A stretch of DNA of 48,591 nucleotides from a virus. The stretch spans positions 1-48,591 of IMG/VR virus record IMGVR_UViG_3300047496_000057, one strand, 5' to 3'. Under the pieces are notes generated by a model. It saw only the letters and a program-made list of their open reading frames with translations. It was not told where the DNA came from and searched no databases. Each line of letters begins with the position of its first letter. Within the stretch, counting starts at the first letter, position 1. Made by a program: the position numbers and the translations under genes. Positions 14,950 to 23,763 of this stretch are shown in pieces.

Positions 14950-15400
14950 CCTGCGGACTCGCTGTATTCGGCGGGGAGAGGAGTCCTTGAATAAAAGGCC
15001 CGAGAGAGTCCTGTATCACACGAATAACTAAAGGTATAGTCGTTTCCATACTATTCAAGTCTTGAAACATGAAAACTTTCTTATCTTTGTGCCAGATACG
15101 AACGAAAGAATCCCCCACATCTGCTTTCCTAGAAACTACAGAGAGGCAAGTATTGAGGACCGCTTCTGCGCTAGCATCGCTCATAGAAGCAAGGCTATCT
15201 GCAAAGGGTTGTAGAAGGGCAGGCATTTGTGAAAGGTCCCCGGTGAGGCTTCCAGCTTTCTGTAGTCCTATAAAAACAGGAATCAGTGGTGGAATTAAAG
15301 GCGCTATCTTACGTGATAAGTGGAACTGCTCAAAAGCAGAAAGCTTCCCTATCCTATATGTTTTACCATCTATTTCAAATTCGGTCGATTGTGCGTCCAT
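14936..15400 (-). CDS. Tail assembly chaperone
   Basis: A 154-residue helical protein opening with E-F-E-I-D-G-K-T-Y-R-I-G-K-L-S, the start seen in myovirus tail assembly chaperones encoded between the tube and tape measure genes. It contains F-H-L-S-R-K-I-A-P-L. The frame ends just inside the overlapping extension frame, as in gpG/gpGT systems. It would bind the tape measure during tail assembly and is absent from virions. Confidence 0.8.
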   Translation of the reverse strand: MDAQSTEFEIDGKTYRIGKLSAFEQFHLSRKIAPLIPPLIPVFIGLQKAGSLTGDLSQMPALLQPFADSLASMSDASAEAVLNTCLSVVSRKADVGDSFVRIWHKDKKVFMFQDLNSMETTIPLVIRVIQDSLGPFIQGLLSPPNTASPQEASN

Positions 15401-15413
15401 CTAAACTTCCCCA

Positions 15414-15857
15414 TTAGTAAACTCCAAGAACAGTGTCAATAAACCCAGCATCGAAAGTCCAGTCGATCATATCGCCGTCTTTCTTATAGTTCAAATTTGG
15501 CTTTTTCTTAAAGGCACATTTGGTAGCAGTTGTAATATCTCCTGACTCTACCTGCCGTATAGTGATTACGTTGTTCCCCCAGAGAGCGGAACTTACCTGT
15601 TGAGCATCATACATGGCTTGGAGAACAGAATTGGTGACTGAAACTTTCTGACAGTGGATGGTGATAGTCCCAGACTTATCAGCGTGTAATGAGTGCATCA
15701 CATTACCATCGGCCCCGATCGACATGGTGTTCTTGTCACCAGTCATGTCGATCGAAATGCCTTCGTCACTTACTGCCGCCCCGTAGCCAAGGTTCGCTGT
15801 ACCAGTAGGACCAGTAAGCGACGCCACGACGTCCTTAAACGAATATGTATTGGCCAT
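15414..15857 (-). CDS. Tail tube protein (DUF3277-like)
   Basis: The 147-residue protein shows T-Y-S-F-K-D-V, I-G-A-D-G-N-V-M-H-S, S-G-T-I-T-I-H-C and a D-W-T-F-D-A-G near the end, all features of the DUF3277 tube proteins. Its place after the sheath gene is standard. It polymerises as hexamer rings inside the sheath. Confidence 0.88.
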   Translation of the reverse strand: MANTYSFKDVVASLTGPTGTANLGYGAAVSDEGISIDMTGDKNTMSIGADGNVMHSLHADKSGTITIHCQKVSVTNSVLQAMYDAQQVSSALWGNNVITIRQVESGDITTATKCAFKKKPNLNYKKDGDMIDWTFDAGFIDTVLGVY

Positions 15858-15868
15858 TGAAGTTACCC

Positions 15869-17356
15869 TTATGCGTTCACGTTAATTATTACAGAGACAA
15901 AGTGGATCGCACCTGCTAGCTTGATGCAGACGGTCAGCACAGGGGCTTGACGCGCAGCTCGAGCAGCCTGGGATTGCGACGCCACAGAAGGAGCAAAAAT
16001 GTAATACCCAGTGCTAAGGGTTTGTCCAGTGACGATCCCTCCTACCGGAGGCCCAGTCCAGACACCCGGAGCGATCAGATCATTCGTGACTGCTTGGTCA
16101 AGGGCTTGAGTAATTCCAGATACAAGCTGATTGACACCAGCATCTGTCTGAGGGATTTTAGTGCCTGCTGTGTAGAGCAAGTTATAAACGGTAGTTTGGA
16201 TGTCATTCTGTAACCAATCAGTACCATGGATTACGTCAAAGAAAGTTCCATTTACCATCGTACCTTGTTGCAAGATAGCTGTCTGGTTGTTGTAGTTAAC
16301 GTAAACGTTGCAGTTCTTTCCGTTAAGCGCAGCCGCCTGAGACTCAGTCAACGTCTCTGCTACCACCCCAGCTTCCTGTTGGAATTTTAAAGTGTATAGC
16401 GTGTTGGTCCCATTAAAGTTAACTGTGAAGGCATCACCAAAGATACCTGCGCATGCATAAGGGGAGCTAGATGAATACTGAACAAAAGTCCTTGAGTACC
16501 CTAAAACCTGAAGCTGGCTTGCAGCATCTGTATTAAGGCTGGCATTAAGAGTAGCAGGTTCCTGAGTTGTAACCCCAAAGACCCTCGATATATCTAACCC
16601 TTCAATAAACCCACCAACTGCGTTATAATCAGAGTCAGCAGGCATAACAGAGGCTGCAAACATAACTCCATACCAGTTATTAGTGAGGTTGGCAAGGATC
16701 GTTACGCAGGCCAAAGGAGACTCAGCAAAAATACCCCCTACTATGTAACCCCCTTGAGTGGACCTCCAACCCATAGTCGAAGAGATATCAGTACCGGTTC
16801 CATAGGTTGAAGCAAACCCTACCGTTGAACTAATGCCAGTTGTAACACTCTGGAAAGTAAAGGCCGACAAACTGGGGACCCAGGTCACGACACCGTTACC
16901 TGACAGTCCGGTAGTAATCAGGGAAGCTACTCCATTCAGATTAGTGGCAGCCGTCAGATTGATACCACTAAAGTTCGTGGGGGAGCCATTAACTGAAATC
17001 GTAAAGCTTGCATTACTGATAACGTTGAAGTTAGTAATGAGCTGTTGAGCGGCAGACAACGTACCACCAACTAGAATACCAGAGGTCGAAGTCCTGGCCC
17101 ACGCACCTATATAGAGCTGAGATAGCTGAGGATTCTGACCAAACGCAATAGCAGCCGCTTGGTATTCAGGGTTATTTCCGAAGTCTGCTGCTACAGCAGC
17201 TAGGGAAGTGTATAACCGATAGCGAGTGCTTACGTCTATAACTCCAGAGTCCCCCAAGATCAGAAGGTTACCAAAGTTACGTTGTTGAGCGGCTGTCGGA
17301 GCTAGGAGTACAGAGACGTTAACAACATCGTTAACTGAAAGGCCAAGGTTAGTCAT
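15869..17356 (-). CDS. Contractile tail sheath protein (DUF3383-like)
   Basis: A 495-residue protein with V-V-N-V-S-V-L-L, L-L-I-L-G-D-S-G-V-I-D, R-Y-R-L-Y and L-Y-I-G-A-W in the first 110 residues. The middle is a variable beta domain, and the conserved C-terminus lies at about 400-495. This is the DUF3383 sheath pattern and establishes a contractile tail. GGAG precedes the ATG. Confidence 0.9.
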   Translation of the reverse strand: MTNLGLSVNDVVNVSVLLAPTAAQQRNFGNLLILGDSGVIDVSTRYRLYTSLAAVAADFGNNPEYQAAAIAFGQNPQLSQLYIGAWARTSTSGILVGGTLSAAQQLITNFNVISNASFTISVNGSPTNFSGINLTAATNLNGVASLITTGLSGNGVVTWVPSLSAFTFQSVTTGISSTVGFASTYGTGTDISSTMGWRSTQGGYIVGGIFAESPLACVTILANLTNNWYGVMFAASVMPADSDYNAVGGFIEGLDISRVFGVTTQEPATLNASLNTDAASQLQVLGYSRTFVQYSSSSPYACAGIFGDAFTVNFNGTNTLYTLKFQQEAGVVAETLTESQAAALNGKNCNVYVNYNNQTAILQQGTMVNGTFFDVIHGTDWLQNDIQTTVYNLLYTAGTKIPQTDAGVNQLVSGITQALDQAVTNDLIAPGVWTGPPVGGIVTGQTLSTGYYIFAPSVASQSQAARAARQAPVLTVCIKLAGAIHFVSVIINVNA

Positions 17357-17974
17357 TTAAGGCTCCACGTTTGAACCGGGTGGGACGATGATCACGTCGT
17401 CAACTACTGTGTCATCGATCAAGTGTATTTCTGAAATTAATATGTTCTCGATTCCATAAGTCATGATAACCTTACGCCGGAACTCAAGCGATATATCTTG
17501 TCGCTTAATCCATTGTTGATTAACTAACTCGGGCGCTGTTCTCACAGGCCCACACCCTACATACCGAATCATATAGGGTAGCAAATACTCAGTGTTCTGA
17601 GGGACATTAAGACCAGCCCTTAACAATCGTAAGTAAGATTGACAGTTGGGGCCATAGAAGGAAGCTAGTAAAGTAATTTCCTCGTGGTCCCAGTAGAGTT
17701 CGGTATTAGTAGGTTTGTCGTACACCAACCAGGGGCCATCGCTCTGTTTAACATTGGTAACCCCAATGGCACACCAGTTAACAGAAGGCTCAGGCTGCTT
17801 AGGGGACCCTGCCCTTGTGGGGTCCCCCGCCTGCCAACGAGGCCTCACTAAGGACCCATCCAAGCCGGTGATCTGGGCTGTCAGAGTCTGAAACACGGCA
17901 TCTAGGGCCGCGTCGTCAAAGGGTAAAGGGGGTAGGGGGGAGAGTACCCCTCCGGTGGCTGATGTATTACCCAT
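17357..17974 (-). CDS. Neck terminator protein (gp12-like)
   Basis: The 205-residue protein has L-V-R-P-R-W-Q, N-W-C-A-I-G-V, D-H-E-E-I-T-L-L-A-S-F-Y-G and a C-terminal R-R-K-V-I-M-T-Y-G. This pattern occurs in the tail-terminator/neck proteins encoded just before DUF3383 sheaths. It would cap the tail tube and join it to the head. It starts within the previous gene. Confidence 0.7.
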   Translation of the reverse strand: MGNTSATGGVLSPLPPLPFDDAALDAVFQTLTAQITGLDGSLVRPRWQAGDPTRAGSPKQPEPSVNWCAIGVTNVKQSDGPWLVYDKPTNTELYWDHEEITLLASFYGPNCQSYLRLLRAGLNVPQNTEYLLPYMIRYVGCGPVRTAPELVNQQWIKRQDISLEFRRKVIMTYGIENILISEIHLIDDTVVDDVIIVPPGSNVEP

Positions 17975-18389
17975 TCCTGTCCCCTCCAGCGCACGCAGGC
18001 GGCTCGTACGCCCCTGGGGTAGACCCTTCCAAGGGTATCAGGTCACAGACCGCTTCTACGAACCCCTGGCCGTACTGGGAGTAATTGTACACGTTAATCA
18101 CAGTGTACCTACGAGGGCCTATAGTGACGATGTCAGCAGTGAGCCCAATCTTCCCATCCGTCAGCCTGAACTTGGTGCATACTAGGATCGTCCCCGTAAT
18201 CAGTTCCCCAACAGCGTTTCGTTCCAGTTGAGCTCCACTCACTTGGGTTACTACCCCGGTGAAAGGGATTCGAATAGGAGTGTTCACAGCCAAGCCATCT
18301 TCCCCTACGGTCTGCTTAAGCCTAGTACAAACCAGAGGCTGACAGAAGTCGGGGTCCATCAGTATCTCAGTTACATCTAGGAGTGGCAT
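17967..18389 (-). CDS. Head-tail connector (head-closure type) candidate
   Basis: A 140-residue beta-rich protein with F-x-Q-P-L-V-C-T-R, then strands ending in Y-T-V-I-N-V-Y-N-Y-S-Q-Y-G-Q-G-F-V-E-A. Its position between the gp10-like neck gene and the tail terminator is that of stopper/head-closure proteins. No specific family signature was recognised beyond this. Confidence 0.55.
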   Translation of the reverse strand: MPLLDVTEILMDPDFCQPLVCTRLKQTVGEDGLAVNTPIRIPFTGVVTQVSGAQLERNAVGELITGTILVCTKFRLTDGKIGLTADIVTIGPRRYTVINVYNYSQYGQGFVEAVCDLIPLEGSTPGAYEPPACAGGDRNG

Positions 18390-18390
18390 A

Positions 18391-18948
18391 TTACTTCTTT
18401 ACTACATAAGTAATGGAATTGCGTAGTTGGCCTGTGTCGATTAATGCTATAATCCCTGCTTCGTCCTGAGCAGCCCCAGGGTCCATCCCTTGGTCAATTA
18501 GCTTCAAATACAGAATCTCATTATCCCTTCTAGTCTTAGTGCCTCGGTTCTTATACCGGTCTGCGATAGTTCTAGGCTTTAAGGGAGGAGGGATATTAGA
18601 GTTAATGACTCGTTTAACTTCATTAGCAGCAATGATACCAGTACGATTTAGATGCTGATCCGCTAGCTTGCTATCGCCAGCGAGAGCAGCATCGGCGGCC
18701 TTCTTAAGTTCGGCGGCCGTTTCAGCTTCTACATTCTGTACTCCAGGAATCAGAAAAGGCCTAGCAGGGATATTAACCTTAGGAGAACCAAACTCATGAA
18801 TGTATCCCAACCTAGCATTGTTCATTTCCGGCTCTTCGTCACGAGGAGCTTCTGCTTCAGGGATTCCAACATAAACAGCTTTACCCGTAAGTTCAGCCAT
18901 TGACTTAAAAATCTTGGCTACGTTATCCTTCGTAACCTCTACACTCAT
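18391..18948 (-). CDS. HK97 gp10-like / virion morphogenesis neck protein
   Basis: A 185-residue protein with V-Y-V-G-I-P, L-G-Y-I-H-E-F-G-S and I-P-A-R-P-F-L-I-P-G, the classic signature of HK97 gp10-like neck/completion proteins. The C-terminus has L-I-D-T-G-Q-L-R-N-S-I-T-Y-V. It starts by ATGA overlap with a small membrane-protein gene. Confidence 0.85.
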   Translation of the reverse strand: MSVEVTKDNVAKIFKSMAELTGKAVYVGIPEAEAPRDEEPEMNNARLGYIHEFGSPKVNIPARPFLIPGVQNVEAETAAELKKAADAALAGDSKLADQHLNRTGIIAANEVKRVINSNIPPPLKPRTIADRYKNRGTKTRRDNEILYLKLIDQGMDPGAAQDEAGIIALIDTGQLRNSITYVVKK

Positions 18949-19085
18949 GTGAAGAACAAAGCCAATAAATAAGCTGCAAAGGATGCAGGGAACAACCCCA
19001 CATAACGAGAAGGAACATTAGCAGCAGCTAGAATTGCAAGGACCAAAGACAGGATCAAACAAAATATGTGAGCGCTGATATGCAT
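18945..19085 (-). CDS. Small hydrophobic protein, 46 aa
   Basis: An ATG at 19085 opens a 46-codon frame ending by ATGA overlap with the neck gene. Nearly the whole product is hydrophobic: two putative membrane helices (about 5-22 and 27-45) around a short P-S-R turn. Its tight packing into the operon argues that it is real. Function unknown; a small membrane protein is unexpected among neck genes. Confidence 0.6.
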   Translation of the reverse strand: MHISAHIFCLILSLVLAILAAANVPSRYVGLFPASFAAYLLALFFT

Positions 19086-19087
19086 AG

Positions 19088-19309
19088 TTAATCGGCCTCT
19101 GAAATATCGAAGTAGTAAGACTTACCGATCGTCAATTGCTTGATGGCATCTGGGTTATCTATAGTAAAGTTGGCAGACCCTGAAGGGGTAGCCTTACAGA
19201 ACTTCTGATCCTCAGGGATCGTATTGTCGTATTCACACTGAAACAATACTTGAAACCCACCCCACGTTTGGGGAACCAATCCTTGCAATCTCAACTTAGC
19301 TCTAACCAT
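19088..19309 (-). CDS. Small hypothetical head-tail protein, 73 aa
   Basis: Start at ATG 19309 because it overlaps the previous stop as TAATG; the frame is open further upstream. The protein has beta strands such as G-F-Q-V-L-F-Q-C-E-Y-D and Y-Y-F-D-I. No family was recognised. Genes in this place in related phages are small virion or assembly proteins. Confidence 0.6.
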   Translation of the reverse strand: MVRAKLRLQGLVPQTWGGFQVLFQCEYDNTIPEDQKFCKATPSGSANFTIDNPDAIKQLTIGKSYYFDISEAD

Positions 19310-19800
19310 TACTGTACTCCAGAATATCCTGACCAACCATAAGGGGCTAAAGACCCTACTGAGTTTAGATTAAGCTGAGGCCCTGCCCCCATAAGCTTAG
19401 CTAAATGTAAGAACCGAATCCCGTACTGGGTCATGTTATAGAAATCGCCTCCTTTAATCATGACCCCTTCAGAGTCATAACCAACGGAGACCTTATCGAC
19501 CGCTTTTGAGTTCCTAATCCCCTCAACCGTCCCTGGCAAACCACCACTCCGAGCAGTGACGTTATCTCTCGCCATCAGTACTAAATGGTGTGCAGTCATC
19601 AGACAGATACCATAGTCTAAGGTACCCATCGTAACGATGTCCCCATTTACATCTAGAACTTCATCTGCATTGCCTCCCCATCGGGCATCATTGATCAAGT
19701 TCCCTGCAATCCCTAGATAGAGATTAATAGAGTTGTCGTCAAAAATACCAGGATCAGCAAAGGCGTTGAAGTTCTGGCGAAAGATTGTGGGGGTTATCAC
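19309..19800 (-). CDS. Head-tail adaptor, DUF4054-like
   Basis: The 163-residue protein has F-R-x-x-F-x-A-F-A-D, I-N-L-Y-L-G-I-A, a C-L-M-T-A-H-H-L-V-L helix and F-Y-N-M-T-x-Y-G-I-R-F-L. This is the DUF4054 pattern, the adaptor that attaches to the portal in Mu-like and related phages. It overlaps the neighbours at both ends. Confidence 0.85.
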   Translation of the reverse strand: MITPTIFRQNFNAFADPGIFDDNSINLYLGIAGNLINDARWGGNADEVLDVNGDIVTMGTLDYGICLMTAHHLVLMARDNVTARSGGLPGTVEGIRNSKAVDKVSVGYDSEGVMIKGGDFYNMTQYGIRFLHLAKLMGAGPQLNLNSVGSLAPYGWSGYSGVQ

Positions 19801-20189
19801 TTAGTTGCTCCAGCTCCCAACGTACCTTTTCTACGTAGTTGATTCACAGGAGTATTGAGCTCCTTCTCAATCTCTTCCTTTGAAGCAACCACACCAGGAG
19901 CGTTCGACTGCAATCTTGCAAAAGCAGCATTAGCTTGAGCAGTTGCTTGGTCTGCAACTTTCTTCGACTCTTCAGCAGACTCCAATTCCTTTTTGGCCCT
20001 AGCCAAAGTCTGCTTAGGGGATTCGATCTTCCCTTCAGCTAAAGTCCCCTTGATCCAGGGGTGCTCCCACATTTCATCGCTTATCTCATGATCACCTTTC
20101 AAATAGACCTTCTCTACTGCCGGTCCGTTCACTCCTTGAGGAACCGGCGTAGAAAATACAAAAGGTTTCAATACTCTAATTATAGGCAT
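19797..20189 (-). CDS. Hypothetical capsid-region protein with helical C-terminal half
   Basis: Start at ATG 20189, with TTAGGAG 4 nt upstream. Residues 1-45 form a compact segment (I-I-R-V-L-K-P-F, V-Y-L-K-G-D-H-E-I-S); residues 50-100 are a charged Ala/Lys/Glu coiled coil. The segment K-G-D-x-x-I-S-D-E-x-W resembles small DUF7210-type proteins downstream of phage capsid genes. Probable structural or assembly role. Confidence 0.6.
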   Translation of the reverse strand: MPIIRVLKPFVFSTPVPQGVNGPAVEKVYLKGDHEISDEMWEHPWIKGTLAEGKIESPKQTLARAKKELESAEESKKVADQATAQANAAFARLQSNAPGVVASKEEIEKELNTPVNQLRRKGTLGAGATK

Positions 20190-20222
20190 AAAAACTCCTA
20201 AGGGTCTTCCCACCCTTATGAC

Positions 20223-21329
20223 TTAACCCAGGTTCGAACGCAAACCACAGACTTCCGGGTACACCATTTCGATGCAACCCAGACGGCCGAAGTAAGTGAC
20301 CAGTTGGCGAATGTCACGGTATTCCATCGGAGTCCTCTGCAAAGGCACCAGAGGGAAACGTACCCGCATGGGGTCCTTGACATAAGCAAACATCGAGTTG
20401 GTCGCAGCCACACCCAGGGTGTTAGCATTGTTAGTACCCAACAGCCACTTGCAAGGCTGAATATCGAGCTCCCGGCCGTTGGCACCGTTGCTCAAGCTAT
20501 TCGCCTTCACAAACTCCAGAATGGAGATGTTACCCGCCGTGCTGATCAAGGTCGAAACCAGGATCGAGTACGAAGTAGGATCAACCAGCAAGCGATCAGG
20601 GACGATCGCAAAACCAGTCTTCGTCCAAACGCTGGAGAGCAGGGAGTTAATATCGGCTAGGATTTGTGCGGGGGATGCACTAGCCCAGCTTCCATTAACG
20701 GCGTTACCCGTGTTGCTCAGATTGGTCTGATTGAAAAGACCAGTAAGACCAAGGGAAGTATCTCCTACATAAACTTGCTCATCCACATCCATTTGATACT
20801 TGAGCTGCATGCCCTCATACTTTTGCTGGTCTACAGGACGCCCCAGCTTCTGAGCCGAAGCCAGCTCAGGGAGAGTCCAGGACAGTTGCACCGCCCAGAT
20901 GTTCAATGGGAAGATCTGCTTACCAATATCCAGACCAACACCAACAATAGCACTGGAGTCCTTACCAGCCCACGCTTTGTTAGAACCAGAGACGCCCTGT
21001 GCCGATGCAAAGGTGCTGTTGGTGAAGCTTGAATCTTCATCTGCCATTGAAACGTCAGACCGGAGGTCTATGTCTCGACCCCAGGTGACAGACGCCAGCG
21101 GCATATGAAGCCGTTGGTCCAGACGTTCCAGCTCACCCACCAGGAAGGCACCTGAAGAGTCAATCGTTTGTTGATCGAACGTCATCAAACCATCTCGAGT
21201 AGGAACACTTTTACGTGTAGCGATACTCGAATTGGTGCCTTTGACAACGGTCAGCTTACCTCGCTTTGCGGCAAGTGCCGTAGCCACCCCGGAGCGAACG
21301 GTGGCCGGATGGAGAACTTGATCACTCAT
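20223..21329 (-). CDS. Major capsid protein (DUF2184-like)
   Basis: The 368-residue protein has L-P-L-A-S-V-T-W-G-R-D-I-D, W-A-V-Q-L-S-W-T-L-P-E-L-A-S-A, a Y-V-G-D-T-S-L-G-L-T-G-L-F-N segment and a conserved end with R-F-P-L-V-P-L-Q-R-T-P. These match DUF2184 major capsid proteins of HK97 fold. Order protease/scaffold, cement, capsid agrees. No N-terminal delta domain is evident; scaffolding seems to be supplied by the DUF2213-type protein. Confidence 0.9.
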   Translation of the reverse strand: MSDQVLHPATVRSGVATALAAKRGKLTVVKGTNSSIATRKSVPTRDGLMTFDQQTIDSSGAFLVGELERLDQRLHMPLASVTWGRDIDLRSDVSMADEDSSFTNSTFASAQGVSGSNKAWAGKDSSAIVGVGLDIGKQIFPLNIWAVQLSWTLPELASAQKLGRPVDQQKYEGMQLKYQMDVDEQVYVGDTSLGLTGLFNQTNLSNTGNAVNGSWASASPAQILADINSLLSSVWTKTGFAIVPDRLLVDPTSYSILVSTLISTAGNISILEFVKANSLSNGANGRELDIQPCKWLLGTNNANTLGVAATNSMFAYVKDPMRVRFPLVPLQRTPMEYRDIRQLVTYFGRLGCIEMVYPEVCGLRSNLG

Positions 21330-21358
21330 GTATGTACTCTCTATGTTAAATAAGATTA

Positions 21359-21904
21359 TTAGATGCCGAAAGCTACGACAGTGAAGCCGTTCGCATCGCA
21401 GGGACCCGTGAAGTAGCAGGTCTTACGGCTATTCGTAGTGTTAACCACTGCGAAGTTATTACCTGAAGAAGTGCCTTCCACACCACCGATGATATGCGCA
21501 CCTGAAGTAGCAGCATAGTAAATGTAGACCGAACCACCTTCAACCACGCTAGAAGCACCCGACTGAACATAAACACCGATGTAGCCTTCAGTCATGATGT
21601 TTGCAATACCACTAGTAGGCGGAAGCGCCGACAGAGAAGTATTCAGAGTGCTGGAAGGAGACGCAAATTCCTGCAAAGGAAACGGCCGAACCAGCCATCC
21701 ATATACCGAGTTTGCGGTTGAACCCAAGTTAGAGTTGATGGGGATTACCGTGCCGCTCGAGAGCGTTGCTGCTACACCATACCCAAGAAAGGGGGTAGCA
21801 CCAAAGACCTCAGCTTTTACGTTACTCCGACCAGCACCTTGGGCAAGATCGCCCGGGATGGCATAAGCCATACGAAAAGTGATTGCATTACTCAGAAGAG
21901 CCAT
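21359..21904 (-). CDS. Capsid cement/decoration protein (Gp24-like)
   Basis: A 181-residue beta-rich protein with F-R-M-A-Y-A-I-P-G-D, G-Y-G-V-A-A and Y-G-W-L-V-R-P-F-P, the common pattern of structural cement proteins between the DUF2213 protease and capsid genes. Such proteins sit at capsomer junctions and stabilise the shell. Confidence 0.8.
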   Translation of the reverse strand: MALLSNAITFRMAYAIPGDLAQGAGRSNVKAEVFGATPFLGYGVAATLSSGTVIPINSNLGSTANSVYGWLVRPFPLQEFASPSSTLNTSLSALPPTSGIANIMTEGYIGVYVQSGASSVVEGGSVYIYYAATSGAHIIGGVEGTSSGNNFAVVNTTNSRKTCYFTGPCDANGFTVVAFGI

Positions 21905-21939
21905 TTTAGTTACCTCGTTAAAATTTAAAGAATGAAGGG

Positions 21940-23322
21940 TTAGGCGCGCTTACGCTCAGCCCAGAACTTCTTGTTAGCTTCGTTGATCGTATCAGGAGTC
22001 ATGGCATTGCCAAAATCGTCCCGAGTCTTAACAACCCCAGGGAGAACTGCCCTGTTGTTACTCATACGCATCAGCTCAGCCGCACCATTAAATACAGCCA
22101 ACGTCTCCCTGCCATCCAGGGTTTCCAATTTACGACCTATCAAGAAGGGATCAATGCAGCTCTTACCTTTGTCTGTGGTAGCTGCCTTCGCAAGCGCAGT
22201 ATACATGAAGGTCTTCAAAGCTTTGTGATTCACAGAATCTGTAGTCGGAATAGAAATGCCAGGGGACAAAATCTCAGCACGAGACAAAATCTCCTTCACC
22301 GTCTGAGAGACTGAATCACCAACCCAAACACGACCCAGCATCTCAGAGTTCTGCTTCATCGTCTCAGGGCTAAGGATAGTATCCTTTTCGTCTTGAGCAA
22401 ACTTCTTCTCGAAATACTCATGTTGCTCTTTGGTGATGCCAGTGGTCTTTTTCTCGTCCTCTACTTTCTTAGCGTCCTCTGCTTTCTTTTTTTCCTCCTC
22501 GTCTTTCTTAGCATCCTCAACCTTCTTAGCATCCATTGCCTTCTTATCTTCCCAGTCCTTCATCGCTTTGTCAAGAGCATCTTTGATCTTAGAGTCCATT
22601 GACGCGGAATCCATGGATTCCTCTTCGTCATTTACCATGAGCTTATCCAAAGTTGCTTTGTCATTAGCCTGGAAAGCCGTAAGCACTTTGCTTAGCTGAT
22701 CCAGGAAAGTCTTACGGTCTTTCATTTTAACCTCGTTAGTGTAAGTAATCAAATCAGTGAGTACATCAGTAGCATCATTAATCGCGCAGCGTGGCCCGGC
22801 TCGGCCTCGGTCTACTAATGCAACATGGTTCCCTATGATGTTGCGTTGTATCCCTCGGCCAGCTCCCGGTTGATCGTAGTCCGAGTCGTAGCCACACGAT
22901 AACTCGGGCAGGTCTCGATTCACATATTCAATGGCTCCTTTATCCGTAATTAAAAGGTCTGCCATTAGGAGTTGGTCATCGGCTCCTTCTCCTCGTCGAA
23001 CATTTTGAATAGTCCCTACAGCTAGTTTTTTCCATGTTTCAGGGTTAACAAATTCATTGGGGTGTTCTACTGTAACAGGCTTACCTTCAAAACTAGCCAT
23101 CGTCTCTTTACGAAAAACTTCTTCCGGTAAACGTTCCACTACGATACGCCCATCGACTCCTGCCTCTAAAGGGAGTTCTACATTGGAGTAGACTTGAGTC
23201 CCTGTACGAGCAATAGCTACCCCTTCACAGAGTAAGAACCCTTCAGGGGTTAACGATCGAGTTTTGCCTAGCTCTCCTGGGGCATAGAACTCATTTTTAT
23301 CAACTGACCTAACCCTAGCCAT
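21940..23322 (-). CDS. DUF2213 prohead protease fused to a scaffold-like region
   Basis: A 460-residue protein. Residues 20-185 match DUF2213, a putative prohead protease: G-F-L-L-C-E-G-V-A-I-A-R-T-G, V-T-V-E-H-P, E-L-S-C-G-Y-D and G-N-H-V-A-L-V. The His and Ser in these segments are candidate catalytic residues. Residues 205-320 are a highly charged Lys/Glu/Asp/Ala coiled coil, typical of scaffolds. The C-terminus (330-460) is globular. One gene would thus provide both protease and internal scaffold. Confidence 0.85.
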   Translation of the reverse strand: MARVRSVDKNEFYAPGELGKTRSLTPEGFLLCEGVAIARTGTQVYSNVELPLEAGVDGRIVVERLPEEVFRKETMASFEGKPVTVEHPNEFVNPETWKKLAVGTIQNVRRGEGADDQLLMADLLITDKGAIEYVNRDLPELSCGYDSDYDQPGAGRGIQRNIIGNHVALVDRGRAGPRCAINDATDVLTDLITYTNEVKMKDRKTFLDQLSKVLTAFQANDKATLDKLMVNDEEESMDSASMDSKIKDALDKAMKDWEDKKAMDAKKVEDAKKDEEEKKKAEDAKKVEDEKKTTGITKEQHEYFEKKFAQDEKDTILSPETMKQNSEMLGRVWVGDSVSQTVKEILSRAEILSPGISIPTTDSVNHKALKTFMYTALAKAATTDKGKSCIDPFLIGRKLETLDGRETLAVFNGAAELMRMSNNRAVLPGVVKTRDDFGNAMTPDTINEANKKFWAERKRA

Positions 23323-23762
23323 CAGGGTGCTCCTATTTTATTGGGGTAGGTCCTAACAGGAAGTATACCCGGCCAACCAAGTCCTTTGAAATCGTTAGTG
23401 GTAGCACACCAGGGGGTAACTACGTAGTCGTTCATATCAAGGCCTCCGATTACGGGGACCATTATTACTTGGCCTGTAACATCGACTTGAGGACTACCAT
23501 TAAGTATTGCCATGGGGTTCAGGTCACCACCAAAAAGGTTGATGACCTGAACCGTAGGCACACCAATGAAAGACTCTCCAGGTTGCAGGACCATAGCAAA
23601 GTTGAACGAAATTACTACATCGTCTTCTGGAGTTTTAGAGCAAAAACGATAAGTATAAGGCCTAACAACTTCGTAATCAGGATCAATAACTAACGGAATA
23701 ACCAGAGTCGTTTGGTAGTCATCTTGATAAGCGTTAAGCTGAAAACCACCAAAGTGAGCCAT
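23322..23762 (-). CDS. Hypothetical beta-rich virion protein, 146 aa
   Basis: A beta-rich protein of the capsid region with N-terminal Q-D-D-Y-Q-T-T-L and an L-Q-P-G-E-S-F-I-G-V-P strand. The TGA overlaps the start of the DUF2213 gene (TGATG). It resembles adaptor or fibre-attachment proteins only in general composition. No family was recognised. Confidence 0.6.
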   Translation of the reverse strand: MAHFGGFQLNAYQDDYQTTLVIPLVIDPDYEVVRPYTYRFCSKTPEDDVVISFNFAMVLQPGESFIGVPTVQVINLFGGDLNPMAILNGSPQVDVTGQVIMVPVIGGLDMNDYVVTPWCATTNDFKGLGWPGILPVRTYPNKIGAP

Positions 23763-23763
23763 G

